Positions 1-5,795 of a stretch of 7,095 bases of DNA are shown here, piece by piece. Both the position numbers and the translations under genes were made by a program. Position 1 is the first letter of the stretch. Each line of letters begins with the position of its first letter. The stretch lies in NCBI GenBank assembly GCA_904501855.1, contig CAJGCI010000095.1, forward strand, positions 1 through 7,095. The letters run 5' to 3'. The notes beneath the pieces are model-generated. The model ran no database searches, was not told the origin of the DNA, and saw only the letters and a list, made by a program, of their open reading frames with translations. The DNA comes from Oscillospiraceae bacterium. GTDB lineage: Bacteria > Bacillota > Clostridia > Oscillospirales > Oscillospiraceae.

Positions 1-462
1 AACATCATACGGATGCCCGTGGAGAAGGATGACACCGACACCCTGGCCGCCATCCGGCTGGGGCTGGAGAAGGGTTACCGGCAGTTTGAGCTCTACGGTG
101 TTACCGGCGGGCGTGCCGATCACACCCTCGCCAACCTCCAGTGCCTGCTGTTCCTGCACCGTCACGGTGCCCGGGGCAGGATGTACGGCAAGGGCATCGT
201 CTATCACGGGATCTGCAACGAGACCGTGTCCTTCCCGGCTTCCGCCCGGGGAGACTTTTCCCTGTTCTGCCTCGACGGCATCGCCCGGGGCGTTACCATC
301 CGGGGAATGAAATATGAACTGACGGATGCTGCCGTCACCTCGGACTTTCCCGTAGGCTGCAGCAATTCCTTTCTGGGAGTCCCCTCCTTCGTAACGGTGA
401 AGGACGGATCTCTCATCGCCATCTATTCCGAAGAAGTGGAGTTTGCCCATGCAGACATATGA
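1..462 (+). CDS. thiN: Thiamine diphosphokinase, C-terminal part (5' end outside window)
   Basis: The product transfers diphosphate from ATP to thiamine to make thiamine diphosphate, a cytosolic cofactor step. The reading frame is open from base 1, so the N-terminus is missing; 153 codons are present and the family is usually a little over 200 residues. Near the left edge the fragment carries the acidic catalytic motif EKDDTDT (fragment residues 8-14), then the GGRADHTLANL stretch that is a hallmark of the family. The remainder fits the C-terminal thiamine-binding beta domain, including a SNSF-type segment followed by a strand pattern ending LIAIYS. The internal ATG at base 13 is unlikely to be the true start because conserved sequence begins immediately around it. 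The stop overlaps the start of mnmG by 14 bp, so the two are probably co-transcribed and translationally coupled. Family assignment rests on motifs only, but the motif pair is distinctive. Confidence 0.9.
   Translation, partial: NIIRMPVEKDDTDTLAAIRLGLEKGYRQFELYGVTGGRADHTLANLQCLLFLHRHGARGRMYGKGIVYHGICNETVSFPASARGDFSLFCLDGIARGVTIRGMKYELTDAAVTSDFPVGCSNSFLGVPSFVTVKDGSLIAIYSEEVEFAHADI
438..441 (+). promoter_or_regulatory. Ribosome binding site that sets the mnmG start
   Basis: A GGAG core lies inside the 3' end of thiN, 7 bases before the ATG at 449. The frame also offers a TTG at 443, but that would leave only one base between GGAG and the start codon. The ATG at 449 is therefore the better start. 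Ribosomes finishing thiN pass over this site, which fits coupled translation. Confidence 0.75.
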
Positions 463-2323
463 CGCTGGACAATGTGATATCGCCGTCATCGGCGCCGGAC
501 ACGCCGGCATCGAGGCGGCTCTGGCCGCCGCCCGGATGGGTCTGGACACGGTATGCTTTACCGTGAATCTGGACAGCGTGGGCAACATGCCCTGCAATCC
601 CGCCATCGGAGGCACCGGCAAGGGCCATCTGGTACGGGAGCTGGACGCCATGGGCGGAGAGATGGGCGTGGCCGCCGACAGGGCCTGCATCCAGTACCGG
701 ATGCTCAACCGCGGCAAGGGTCCTGCCGTCTACTCCCTGCGCGCCCAGGCGGACCGCCGGCATTATCAGGAAGTGATGAAACAGACCCTGGAACAGCAGG
801 ATCATCTCCGGGTGCGTCAGGCGGAAGTGGTGGACCTGGGCGTAGAGGACGGACATGTCACCTCCGTGACCACCGCCACCGGCGCGGTCTTTTCCTGCCG
901 TGCCGTGATCCTGGCTACCGGCACCTATCTGAAGGGAATGACCTTCACCGGCGAGGCCGTTGCCCATTCCGGTCCCGACGGGCTGGCCGCCGCCAACGCA
1001 CTGGGAGACCGTCTGAGGCAGCTGGGACTTTCCATGCGCCGATTCAAGACCGGTACCCCTCCCCGGGTCAACGCCCGCACCGTGGATTTCTCCAAAATGG
1101 AGATCCAGCTGGGAGACGAGGATGCCGAGCCCTTTTCCTTTACCACAAAAACAAAACCGGAGAACCGGGTCACCTGCTGGCTGACCTATACCAATGAGGA
1201 GACCCACGAGATCATCCGGAGCGATCTGGACCGCAGTCCCATCTACTCCGGCGTCATCGAGGGCGTGGGTCCCCGGTACTGCCCCAGCATCGAGACCAAG
1301 ATCATGACTTTCCGGGACAAGAAACGCCACCAGCTCTTCGTGGAGCCCATGGGACTCAACACGGAGGAGCTGTATCTGCAGGGTCTGTCCTCCTCCATGC
1401 CGGAAGACACGCAGATCCGCTTCATCCGCACCATCCCCGGACTGGAACACGCGGAGATCACCCGTCCGGCCTATGCCATCGAGTATGACTGCATCGACCC
1501 CACGGAACTGACTCCCACCCTGGAAGTAAAAGCCATCCGCGGTCTTTACGGCGCCGGACAGTTCAACGGCTCCTCCGGCTACGAGGAGGCCGCCGCCCAG
1601 GGCTTCATCGCCGGCGTCAATGCGGCGCTGAAACTGAAGGGCGAGGACCCCCTCATCCTGAAGCGGTCCGACGGATACATCGGCACCCTCATCGATGACC
1701 TCGTCACCAAGGGGACCAACGAACCCTACCGGATGATGACCTCCCGTTCGGAGTACCGTCTCATCAACCGTCAGGATAACGCCGATCAGCGTCTGAGCGC
1801 CTACGGGCTGCGTATCGGACTGGTCTCTCCGGAGCGGCATCAGAGCGTGCTGGACAAGTATGCGGCCGTGGAAGAGGAACTGGATCGGCTGGAACACACC
1901 CACGTTTCCCCTTCGGAAGAGCTGAACCAGGTCCTCACCGGGAGGGATACCCATCCCATCACTACCGGATTCTCCCTGGCGGATCTCATGCGGCGGCCTC
2001 AGCTGGACTATGCCTGTCTGGCCCCCTTCGACCCTCTGCGGCCGGATCTGGACCCGGTGATCATCAACGAGGTGGAGATCCGCCTGAAATACGACGGATA
2101 CATCCAGAGGCAGATGGCGCAGGTGGAGGAGTTTTCCCGTATGGAGAACCGTCCCCTTCCGGAGAACACGGATTACACGGCCATCCGCGGGCTTCGTCTG
2201 GAAGCGGCGGAAAAGCTGCAGAGGATCCAGCCCCGTTCCTTCGGACAGGCCAGCCGGATCTCCGGCGTCTCCCCGGCGGATATCAGCGTTCTCATGATAT
2301 GGATGGAATCCCGTCACGAATGA
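449..2323 (+). CDS. mnmG: tRNA uridine-5-carboxymethylaminomethyl(34) synthesis enzyme MnmG (GidA)
   Basis: MnmG works with the GTPase MnmE to install the (carboxymethyl)aminomethyl group on wobble uridine 34 of certain tRNAs, using FAD, NADH and methylene-tetrahydrofolate. This improves decoding of A/G-ending codons. From ATG 449 the protein is 624 residues, close to the E. coli length of 629. The N-terminal Rossmann motif IGAGHAG (residues 14-20) binds FAD. CNPAIGG begins at Cys49, and GPRYCPSIE contains Cys278; these match the two conserved functional cysteines of the family. KTGTPPR (200-206) and GYEEAAAQG (377-385) are further signatures. The C-terminal helical domain that contacts MnmE is complete, with GQASRISGVSPADI near the end. 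Both key cysteines are present and no frameshift is seen. The gene overlaps thiN and is followed by a strong terminator, so it is last in its unit. Neither mnmE nor rsmG, its common partners, adjoins it on the 3' side. Confidence 0.98.
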   Translation: MQTYDAGQCDIAVIGAGHAGIEAALAAARMGLDTVCFTVNLDSVGNMPCNPAIGGTGKGHLVRELDAMGGEMGVAADRACIQYRMLNRGKGPAVYSLRAQADRRHYQEVMKQTLEQQDHLRVRQAEVVDLGVEDGHVTSVTTATGAVFSCRAVILATGTYLKGMTFTGEAVAHSGPDGLAAANALGDRLRQLGLSMRRFKTGTPPRVNARTVDFSKMEIQLGDEDAEPFSFTTKTKPENRVTCWLTYTNEETHEIIRSDLDRSPIYSGVIEGVGPRYCPSIETKIMTFRDKKRHQLFVEPMGLNTEELYLQGLSSSMPEDTQIRFIRTIPGLEHAEITRPAYAIEYDCIDPTELTPTLEVKAIRGLYGAGQFNGSSGYEEAAAQGFIAGVNAALKLKGEDPLILKRSDGYIGTLIDDLVTKGTNEPYRMMTSRSEYRLINRQDNADQRLSAYGLRIGLVSPERHQSVLDKYAAVEEELDRLEHTHVSPSEELNQVLTGRDTHPITTGFSLADLMRRPQLDYACLAPFDPLRPDLDPVIINEVEIRLKYDGYIQRQMAQVEEFSRMENRPLPENTDYTAIRGLRLEAAEKLQRIQPRSFGQASRISGVSPADISVLMIWMESRHE

Positions 2324-2342
2324 TCCTTCAAAAAAAAATATC

Positions 2343-2372
2343 GTGCGGTGCGTTTTTGCGCACCGCACTTTT
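2343..2372 (+). terminator. Intrinsic terminator of the thiN-mnmG unit, possibly bidirectional
   Basis: The arms 2343-2352 (GTGCGGTGCG) and 2359-2368 (CGCACCGCAC) form a perfect 10-bp stem around a TTTTTG loop, followed by TTTT. A run of nine A residues lies at 2330-2338, just before the stem, so the opposite strand would also read stem then T-run. The hairpin begins 20 bases after the mnmG stop codon. Confidence 0.92.
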
Positions 2373-2404
2373 AATGTTCTTTTATAGTTCGCCGTGTAGA
2401 ATAC

Positions 2405-2441
2405 TCCGCAGTGCCGGATCCGGCATCCGGCTCCCTGCGGA
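2405..2441. repeat. Long imperfect inverted repeat (stem-loop) upstream of htrA
   Basis: The outer arms TCCGCAG (2405-2411) and CTGCGGA (2435-2441) pair over 7 bp. The inner arms GCCGGAT (2413-2419) and ATCCGGC (2425-2431) pair over another 7 bp around a 5-base loop. A small asymmetric bulge (T versus TCC) separates them. Within it, 2412-2425 is also a perfect 14-bp palindrome (TGCCGGATCCGGCA), so alternative folds compete. No T-run follows on either strand, so it is not a standard terminator. Its role is unknown. A TAGAAT hexamer at 2397-2402 could be a -10 element placing this stem at the 5' end of a transcript, but no good -35 accompanies it. Confidence 0.6.
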
Positions 2442-2455
2442 AAAAGATTAAATTC

Positions 2456-2506
2456 TTTGAAAAAGTTTGTTTAAGACTTGTTCATAAAAAAACCGTAAGA
2501 TAGAGT
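2456..2506 (+). promoter_or_regulatory. Probable htrA promoter region with phased TTTG/TTG repeats
   Basis: This AT-rich stretch sits between the mnmG terminator and the htrA start and is the natural place for its promoter. Three similar units begin at 2456 (TTTGAAAAAG), 2466 (TTTGTTTAAG) and 2476 (ACTTGTTCAT), roughly one DNA turn apart. Possible -10 hexamers are TAAGAT (2496-2501) and TAGAGT (2501-2506); each matches the consensus at only four of six positions, and no single -35 is convincing. Weak core elements plus phased repeats would fit an activated promoter, for example one bound by an OmpR-type response regulator such as CssR, which controls htrA in Bacillus subtilis. That regulator link is inference. 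Confidence 0.4.
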
Positions 2507-2519
2507 CAAAGAAATATCA

Positions 2520-2535
2520 GGGATCCTGCGATCCC
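2520..2535 (+). other. Small leader hairpin before the htrA ribosome binding site
   Basis: GGGATC (2520-2525) and GATCCC (2530-2535) can form a 6-bp stem with a CTGC loop. It lies 10 bases before the GGAG (2546-2549) that serves the ATG at 2558, so it would be in the mRNA leader and leaves the ribosome binding site free. It may stabilise the 5' end or may be incidental. Confidence 0.4.
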
Positions 2536-2557
2536 ATGAACACACGGAGTAACAGCC

Positions 2558-4036
2558 ATGACAGACAACAACGAATTCGATCCCATCCAGGAGGATCACG
2601 CAGCAGATGCTGCCGAAACTGTGAATGAAACCTCATCTGAAGCTACGGAACCGGTCTCCCCGGACACCGGTTCGGAGGAGAGCTCGGAGTATCATTACGT
2701 ACGCCCGGAATCCCGCCTGTATTCCGATGCGGATTATACCCGGCAGGAGGACACCACGGCTCCTCCCCGGTACTATGTCCCTCCGGAAAAGAAGCCCAAA
2801 AAGACCTGGGACCGCGCCAAGGCGAAGGCCACGGCGCTGGGCCTCTGCATTGCCCTTCTCGGGGGCGTACTGGGCGGCTTTGTCACCGGTATGGTGATGA
2901 ACCGTTCCGGCAGTGCCTCTCCCGTTGCTTCCGAAGCCTCCCAGGCATCCGGAAGCGGCACCACCACGGTAGCCAAGAAGCAGACCGGTTCCATGACCGC
3001 CGCACAGATCTACGACCAGGCCACCAAGCAGGTCGTGGGTATCCAGAGCAACATCACCTACCGGAACTTTTTTGGACAGACCACTCAGGCGGCCCTGTCC
3101 GGCACCGGATTCTTCATCAGCGATGACGGCTATATCCTGACCAACAACCATGTCATCAGCGATGCCGCCGCCAGTGGAAGCGAGATCAACGTCCTGACCC
3201 ATGACGGAAACACCTATTCCGCCACGGTGGTGGGAACGGAGCAGTCCAACGACCTGGCCGTTCTGAAGATCGACGCCACGGACTGCACCCCCGTGACCTT
3301 CGGATCCAGCAGCGACATGAGCGTCGGCGATACCGTCTATGCGGTGGGCAACCCCATGGGCGAACTGCAGTTCACCATGACCTCCGGCATGGTCAGTGCA
3401 CTGGACCGTGCCGTGACCACCGAGCAGTCCGGCGGAGCCATCAACATGTTCCAGATGGACGCCGCCATCAACAGCGGAAACTCCGGCGGCCCGGTGTATA
3501 ACGCCAACGGCGAAGTCATCGGTGTGGCCACCGCCAAGTATTCTTCCTCCGGCAACGATGCCACCGTGGAAGGTCTGGGATTCGCCATCCCCGCCGATGA
3601 TGCCAAGAAGATCTCCAACGATCTGATGACCAACGGATACGTCACCGGCAAGGCCAAGATGGGCGTTTCCATCGACCAGAACTACTCCTCCACAGTGGCA
3701 CAGTATTACGACATGCCGGAAGGTGCCTACGTCAAATACGTGGAGACCGGCAGTGCGGCGGAAAAGGCCGGCATCCAGCCGGGAGATATCATCACCAAAT
3801 GCGGCGACAAGGAGATCAAGGGCTATGAGGATCTCACCAGCGCCATCAAGAGCTACAGCGCCGGGGACACCGTGGAAATCACGGTCTACCGCTCCGGAGA
3901 TGAGAGCACGCTCAGCATCACCTTCGATGAGTCCAACACTTCCAACGAATCCTATCAGCAGCAACAGCAGCAGAACAATTTCTTCGGATTCGGCGGTCTT
4001 CCCAACGCCCAGAGCGGAGCCTACGTCTCCCGCTGA
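2558..4036 (+). CDS. htrA: Membrane-anchored HtrA/DegP-type serine protease with PDZ domain
   Basis: HtrA proteases degrade or refold damaged proteins outside the cytoplasmic membrane. The 492-residue product starts with about 90 hydrophilic, strongly acidic residues, then a basic patch (KKPKKTWDRAKAK) and one membrane helix at about 91-114. This predicts a cytosolic N-terminus and an external protease, with no cleavable signal peptide. A Ser/Ala/Thr-rich linker leads to the chymotrypsin-like domain (about 146-360). The triad is complete: His198 in TNNHVIS, Asp232 in SNDLAVL and Ser309 in GNSGGP. One PDZ domain follows (about 368-457), containing GSAAEKAGIQPGDII. The C-terminus ends with six glutamines (467-472) and a short Gly/Phe-rich tail. 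The start is supported by GGAG at 2546-2549, 8 bases upstream. Terminators on both sides make this a single-gene unit. Whether it is the orthologue of Bacillus HtrA, HtrB or YyxA cannot be decided here. Confidence 0.95.
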   Translation: MTDNNEFDPIQEDHAADAAETVNETSSEATEPVSPDTGSEESSEYHYVRPESRLYSDADYTRQEDTTAPPRYYVPPEKKPKKTWDRAKAKATALGLCIALLGGVLGGFVTGMVMNRSGSASPVASEASQASGSGTTTVAKKQTGSMTAAQIYDQATKQVVGIQSNITYRNFFGQTTQAALSGTGFFISDDGYILTNNHVISDAAASGSEINVLTHDGNTYSATVVGTEQSNDLAVLKIDATDCTPVTFGSSSDMSVGDTVYAVGNPMGELQFTMTSGMVSALDRAVTTEQSGGAINMFQMDAAINSGNSGGPVYNANGEVIGVATAKYSSSGNDATVEGLGFAIPADDAKKISNDLMTNGYVTGKAKMGVSIDQNYSSTVAQYYDMPEGAYVKYVETGSAAEKAGIQPGDIITKCGDKEIKGYEDLTSAIKSYSAGDTVEITVYRSGDESTLSITFDESNTSNESYQQQQQQNNFFGFGGLPNAQSGAYVSR

Positions 4037-4078
4037 GAAAACAAGATAACTTTGCGTAAAACGCGTTCACTTCTTAAG

Positions 4079-4109
4079 GAAGCGGTCGGGATCCATTCCC
4101 GGCCGCTTC
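4079..4109 (+). other. 13-bp hairpin downstream of htrA without a T-run
   Basis: Arms 4079-4091 (GAAGCGGTCGGGA) and 4097-4109 (TCCCGGCCGCTTC) pair over 13 positions, one of them a G-U pair, around the loop TCCAT. The next bases (TGTCATAAGG) contain no U-tract, so alone it is a poor intrinsic terminator. It may protect the htrA mRNA 3' end or assist the terminator that follows. Parts of its arms can also pair with the next hairpin. Confidence 0.65.
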
Positions 4110-4127
4110 TGTCATAAGGCATAAAAG

Positions 4128-4157
4128 CACCGCTCCCGGAACGGAAGCGGTGTTTTT
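4128..4157 (+). terminator. Intrinsic terminator after htrA, probably shared with convergent pta
   Basis: CACCGCT (4128-4134) pairs with AGCGGTG (4146-4152). A C/A mismatch and an inner CCG/CGG pair close a GAA loop. TTTTT follows at 4153-4157. Read on the minus strand the same stem is followed by CTTTTAT, so it can also end pta transcripts coming from the right; the pta stop codon is only 30 bases away. Confidence 0.85.
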
Positions 4158-4186
4158 CGGTTTTCTGAAGTTTTTCCTGCGGTCCC

Positions 4187-5188
4187 TTATGCCATGGCGG
4201 CGGTGATGATGGACATGGTGTAGACTTCCTCGGCGTTGCAGCCGCGGGACAGATCGTTGATGGGAGCGTTCAGACCCTGCAGGATGGGGCCGTATGCGGC
4301 AAAGCCGCCGAGACGCTGTGCGATCTTATAGCCGATGTTGCCGGACTGGATCTCCGGGAAGATGAAGGTGTTGGCGTAGCCGGCCACCGGGGACCCCGGG
4401 AACTTCAGCTGGCCCACTTCCGGAGAGACGGCAGCGTCGAACTGCATCTCGCCGTCCACGGGGATGTCGGGAAGCATCTCCTTGCATTTGGCACAGGCGT
4501 TGCGGGCCAGATCCGGTCCGGGGCCCTTGCCGGAGCCTTTGGTGGAGTAGCTGAGGAATGCCACTTTCGGGTCGATCCCGAATTTCTGTGCGGTCAGTGC
4601 GGTCTCACGGCCGACTTCCGCCAGCTTGTCGGCGGCAGTCTGCTTGACTTCGCCGGTGGCCTTATCCAGAGTGTCCTCATAGCTGATGTTGATGGCACAG
4701 TCGCCCATGGCGATCATCTCATCTCCGCGGGAGAGGATGAAGCAGGAGCTGACGAGGCTGGCGCCGGGTTTGGTCTTGATCAGCTGCAGTGCCGGACGAA
4801 CGGTGTCGGCAGTGGAATAGGTGGCGCCGCCCAGCAGGGAGTCGGCTTTGCCCATCTTCACCAGCATGGTGCCGAAGTAGTTGCTCTTGGAAAGTGCGGC
4901 TCTGCACTCTTCCTCGGTCATCTTGCCCTTGCGAAGTTCCACCATCTTGGCGACCATCTCATCAAATCCCTCATAGGTTTCGGGATCAATGATCTCCAGG
5001 CCTTCGATATCGAATCCGCCGTCCGCGGCAGCCTTCTGTACTGCTTCCACGTTGCCCACCAGGATGGGCGTCAGGAAGCCGTCGGCCTTCAGCCGTGCAG
5101 CTGCTTCCAGGATACGGGGGTCGGTGCCCTCGGTGTACACGATCTTGCGTGGATTCTGTTTCAATACTTCTACCAGATTCTCGAACAT
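4187..5188 (-). CDS. pta: Phosphate acetyltransferase (phosphotransacetylase)
   Basis: Pta interconverts acetyl-CoA plus phosphate and acetyl-phosphate plus CoA in the cytosol. With acetate kinase it yields ATP from acetyl-CoA or activates acetate. The product has 333 residues, typical of the short class I enzyme that consists of the catalytic domain alone. Recognisable segments are KIVYTEGTDPRILEAA near the N-terminus, SYSTKGSGKGP in the middle, FPGSPVAGYANTFIFPE, and the C-terminal GLNAPINDLSRGCNAEEVY. The Ser-Arg pair in DLSRG (Ser314/Arg315) matches residues implicated in catalysis in the Methanosarcina enzyme. Phosphate butyryltransferase is a relative, but length and these motifs favour Pta. 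The start is well supported: GGAGGAG (5202-5196 on this strand) lies 7 bases before the ATG. The gene stands alone: htrA converges on its 3' end, a divergent regulator lies 5', and no ackA is adjacent. Confidence 0.97.
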   Translation of the reverse strand: MFENLVEVLKQNPRKIVYTEGTDPRILEAAARLKADGFLTPILVGNVEAVQKAAADGGFDIEGLEIIDPETYEGFDEMVAKMVELRKGKMTEEECRAALSKSNYFGTMLVKMGKADSLLGGATYSTADTVRPALQLIKTKPGASLVSSCFILSRGDEMIAMGDCAINISYEDTLDKATGEVKQTAADKLAEVGRETALTAQKFGIDPKVAFLSYSTKGSGKGPGPDLARNACAKCKEMLPDIPVDGEMQFDAAVSPEVGQLKFPGSPVAGYANTFIFPEIQSGNIGYKIAQRLGGFAAYGPILQGLNAPINDLSRGCNAEEVYTMSIITAAMA

Positions 5189-5222
5189 GGAAATGCTCCT
5201 CCGATCTTAGATTCTTTTTCAT

Positions 5223-5267
5223 GGGATCCCGGTGCCAATGTCGCGGATTCTGCCCGGCAGAGGGATC
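5223..5267 (-). other. Predicted structured pta leader
   Basis: On the minus strand GATCCC (5267-5262) can pair with GGGATC (5228-5223), enclosing a smaller stem TCTGC/GCAGA with a 3-base loop (5250-5262). GGGATCCC (5223-5230) is itself a perfect palindrome. The structure lies upstream of the pta ribosome binding site and would be in the leader if the promoter at 5284-5312 is used. The enclosed region is loosely paired and no known riboswitch class is evident. Confidence 0.3.
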
Positions 5268-5283
5268 ATTATTTCTGTCTATC

Positions 5284-5312
5284 ACTTTAACACCCGGCTG
5301 TGATGATTTCAA
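5284..5312 (-). promoter_or_regulatory. Candidate pta promoter
   Basis: On the minus strand TTGAAA (5312-5307, five of six consensus matches) is separated by 17 bases from TAAAGT (5289-5284, four of six). This would start transcription near 5277 and give a leader of about 90 bases. It is the best-spaced pair I found on this strand, but the -10 is weak. Confidence 0.45.
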
Positions 5313-5426
5313 TGGCTTTTCCCAGTTTTCACCTCTTTGCCGTTATTTTTTCGCCGAATGAACGGCTCCATCGGGAGTGTAGAATTTTGCCCGTTTTTCG
5401 CTGTCTTTTTTTCGCAAATTCCCAAC

Positions 5427-5456
5427 TTTACAAAGGAGCCGGGCAATCAGTATAAT
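5427..5456 (+). promoter_or_regulatory. Sigma-A-type promoter for the XRE regulator-lepA unit
   Basis: TTTACA (5427-5432, five of six matches to TTGACA) and a perfect TATAAT (5451-5456) are separated by 18 bases. Transcription would start near 5463, giving a leader of only about 24 bases before the ATG at 5487. This is the clearest promoter in the window. Confidence 0.85.
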
Positions 5457-5461
5457 TACAG

Positions 5462-5486
5462 ATAGTTATCACTGTGAGGTGACTAT
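5462..5486 (+). promoter_or_regulatory. Inverted repeat over the regulator's start site and ribosome binding site
   Basis: ATAG (5462-5465) plus TCAC (5469-5472) can pair with GTGACTAT (5479-5486), leaving TTA bulged and TGTGAG in the loop. A compact TCAC-T-GTGA dyad lies inside (5469-5477). The repeat covers the expected transcription start and overlaps the Shine-Dalgarno GAGGTGA (5476-5482). It could be an operator for the regulator itself or an RNA hairpin that limits translation. Both are inference. Confidence 0.35.
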
Positions 5487-5795
5487 ATGAAACGCACATT
5501 TGCTTCCACTCTGGCGGAGCTTCGCCGCAGCAGCGGCCTGAGCCAGAGACAAGTGGCAAATGATCTTAAGATCAGTCAGGCTCTTCTCAGCCATTATGAG
5601 AACGGCGCCCGGGAACCGGGGCTGAATTTCGTCTGCCGCGTCTGTGATTATTACAACGTCTCGGCAGACTATCTTCTCTGCCGCAGCAACAACACCCGTC
5701 TGGAGGGTGCTTCGGCAGATGCCGCCCGCTCTTTCCTCAAGCAGCTGAAACAGCTGGCGGATGAAGCAGAGGAAATGCTGGAGGAGATTGAATGA
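5487..5795 (+). CDS. XRE-family helix-turn-helix transcriptional regulator
   Basis: This is a small cytosolic DNA-binding protein of 102 residues. The helix-turn-helix of the Cro/C1 type spans roughly residues 7-65. Its core runs from GLSQRQVANDL through KISQALLSHYENG (about 17-40), where the second helix pair should read the operator. The conserved YYNVSADYLL segment closes the domain (56-64). The remaining 35 residues form an acidic predicted helix ending in EEMLEEIE, possibly for dimerisation; there is no sensor or peptidase domain. The start is supported by GAGGTGA at 5476-5482 and a strong promoter just upstream. Its stop shares bases with the lepA start (ATGA), so it is first gene of a coupled unit with lepA. 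Its target is unknown; autoregulation, or control of the divergent pta, would fit the position but is not shown by the sequence. Confidence 0.9.
   Translation: MKRTFASTLAELRRSSGLSQRQVANDLKISQALLSHYENGAREPGLNFVCRVCDYYNVSADYLLCRSNNTRLEGASADAARSFLKQLKQLADEAEEMLEEIE
5780..5786 (+). promoter_or_regulatory. lepA ribosome binding site within the regulator's last codons
   Basis: GGAGGAG lies inside the XRE regulator reading frame, 5 bases before the lepA ATG at 5792. It supports that start and translation coupling through the ATGA overlap. Confidence 0.75.

Larger units (their letters stand above)
5189..5486. promoter_or_regulatory. Divergent intergenic region between pta and the XRE-lepA unit
   Basis: This 298-bp region contains no credible gene on either strand. 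The left part holds the pta leader and a candidate pta promoter; the right edge holds a good sigma-A promoter for the regulator gene. Between them, 5313-5426 is T-rich on the plus strand, with runs such as TTTTTT at 5347-5352 and a GCCGTT/AACGGC inverted repeat (5339-5344 and 5361-5366) around a 16-base loop. I see no recognisable riboswitch in it. Confidence 0.7.

Noticed and set aside
13..15. ATG at 13 as a true thiN start
   Set aside because: The conserved EKDDTDT motif follows almost at once and an N-terminal domain is expected before it; the frame is open to the window edge, so the gene is cut by the window.
443..448. TTG at 443 as the mnmG start
   Set aside because: Only one base separates it from the GGAG at 438-441; the ATG at 449 has normal spacing of 7 bases.
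413..2368. A 651-codon open frame on the minus strand opposite mnmG
   Set aside because: mnmG on the plus strand matches its family end to end. The antisense frame is long because G/C-rich third positions deplete stop codons; its translation is rich in His, Gly and Val with no recognisable domain, and it runs through the terminator.
2633..3964. A 443-codon open frame on the minus strand opposite htrA
   Set aside because: Same codon-bias artefact: low-complexity Gly/His/Val-rich translation, no domain, and the plus strand has a complete HtrA with an intact catalytic triad.
4986..5312. A 108-codon minus-strand frame overlapping the pta start and leader
   Set aside because: It overlaps the conserved pta N-terminus in another frame, covers the likely pta promoter and has no family resemblance.
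5313..5426. A riboswitch or small RNA in the middle of the pta/XRE intergenic region
   Set aside because: Only short, weak inverted repeats and T-runs are visible; no known class signature, no terminator and no plausible short coding frame with a ribosome binding site.
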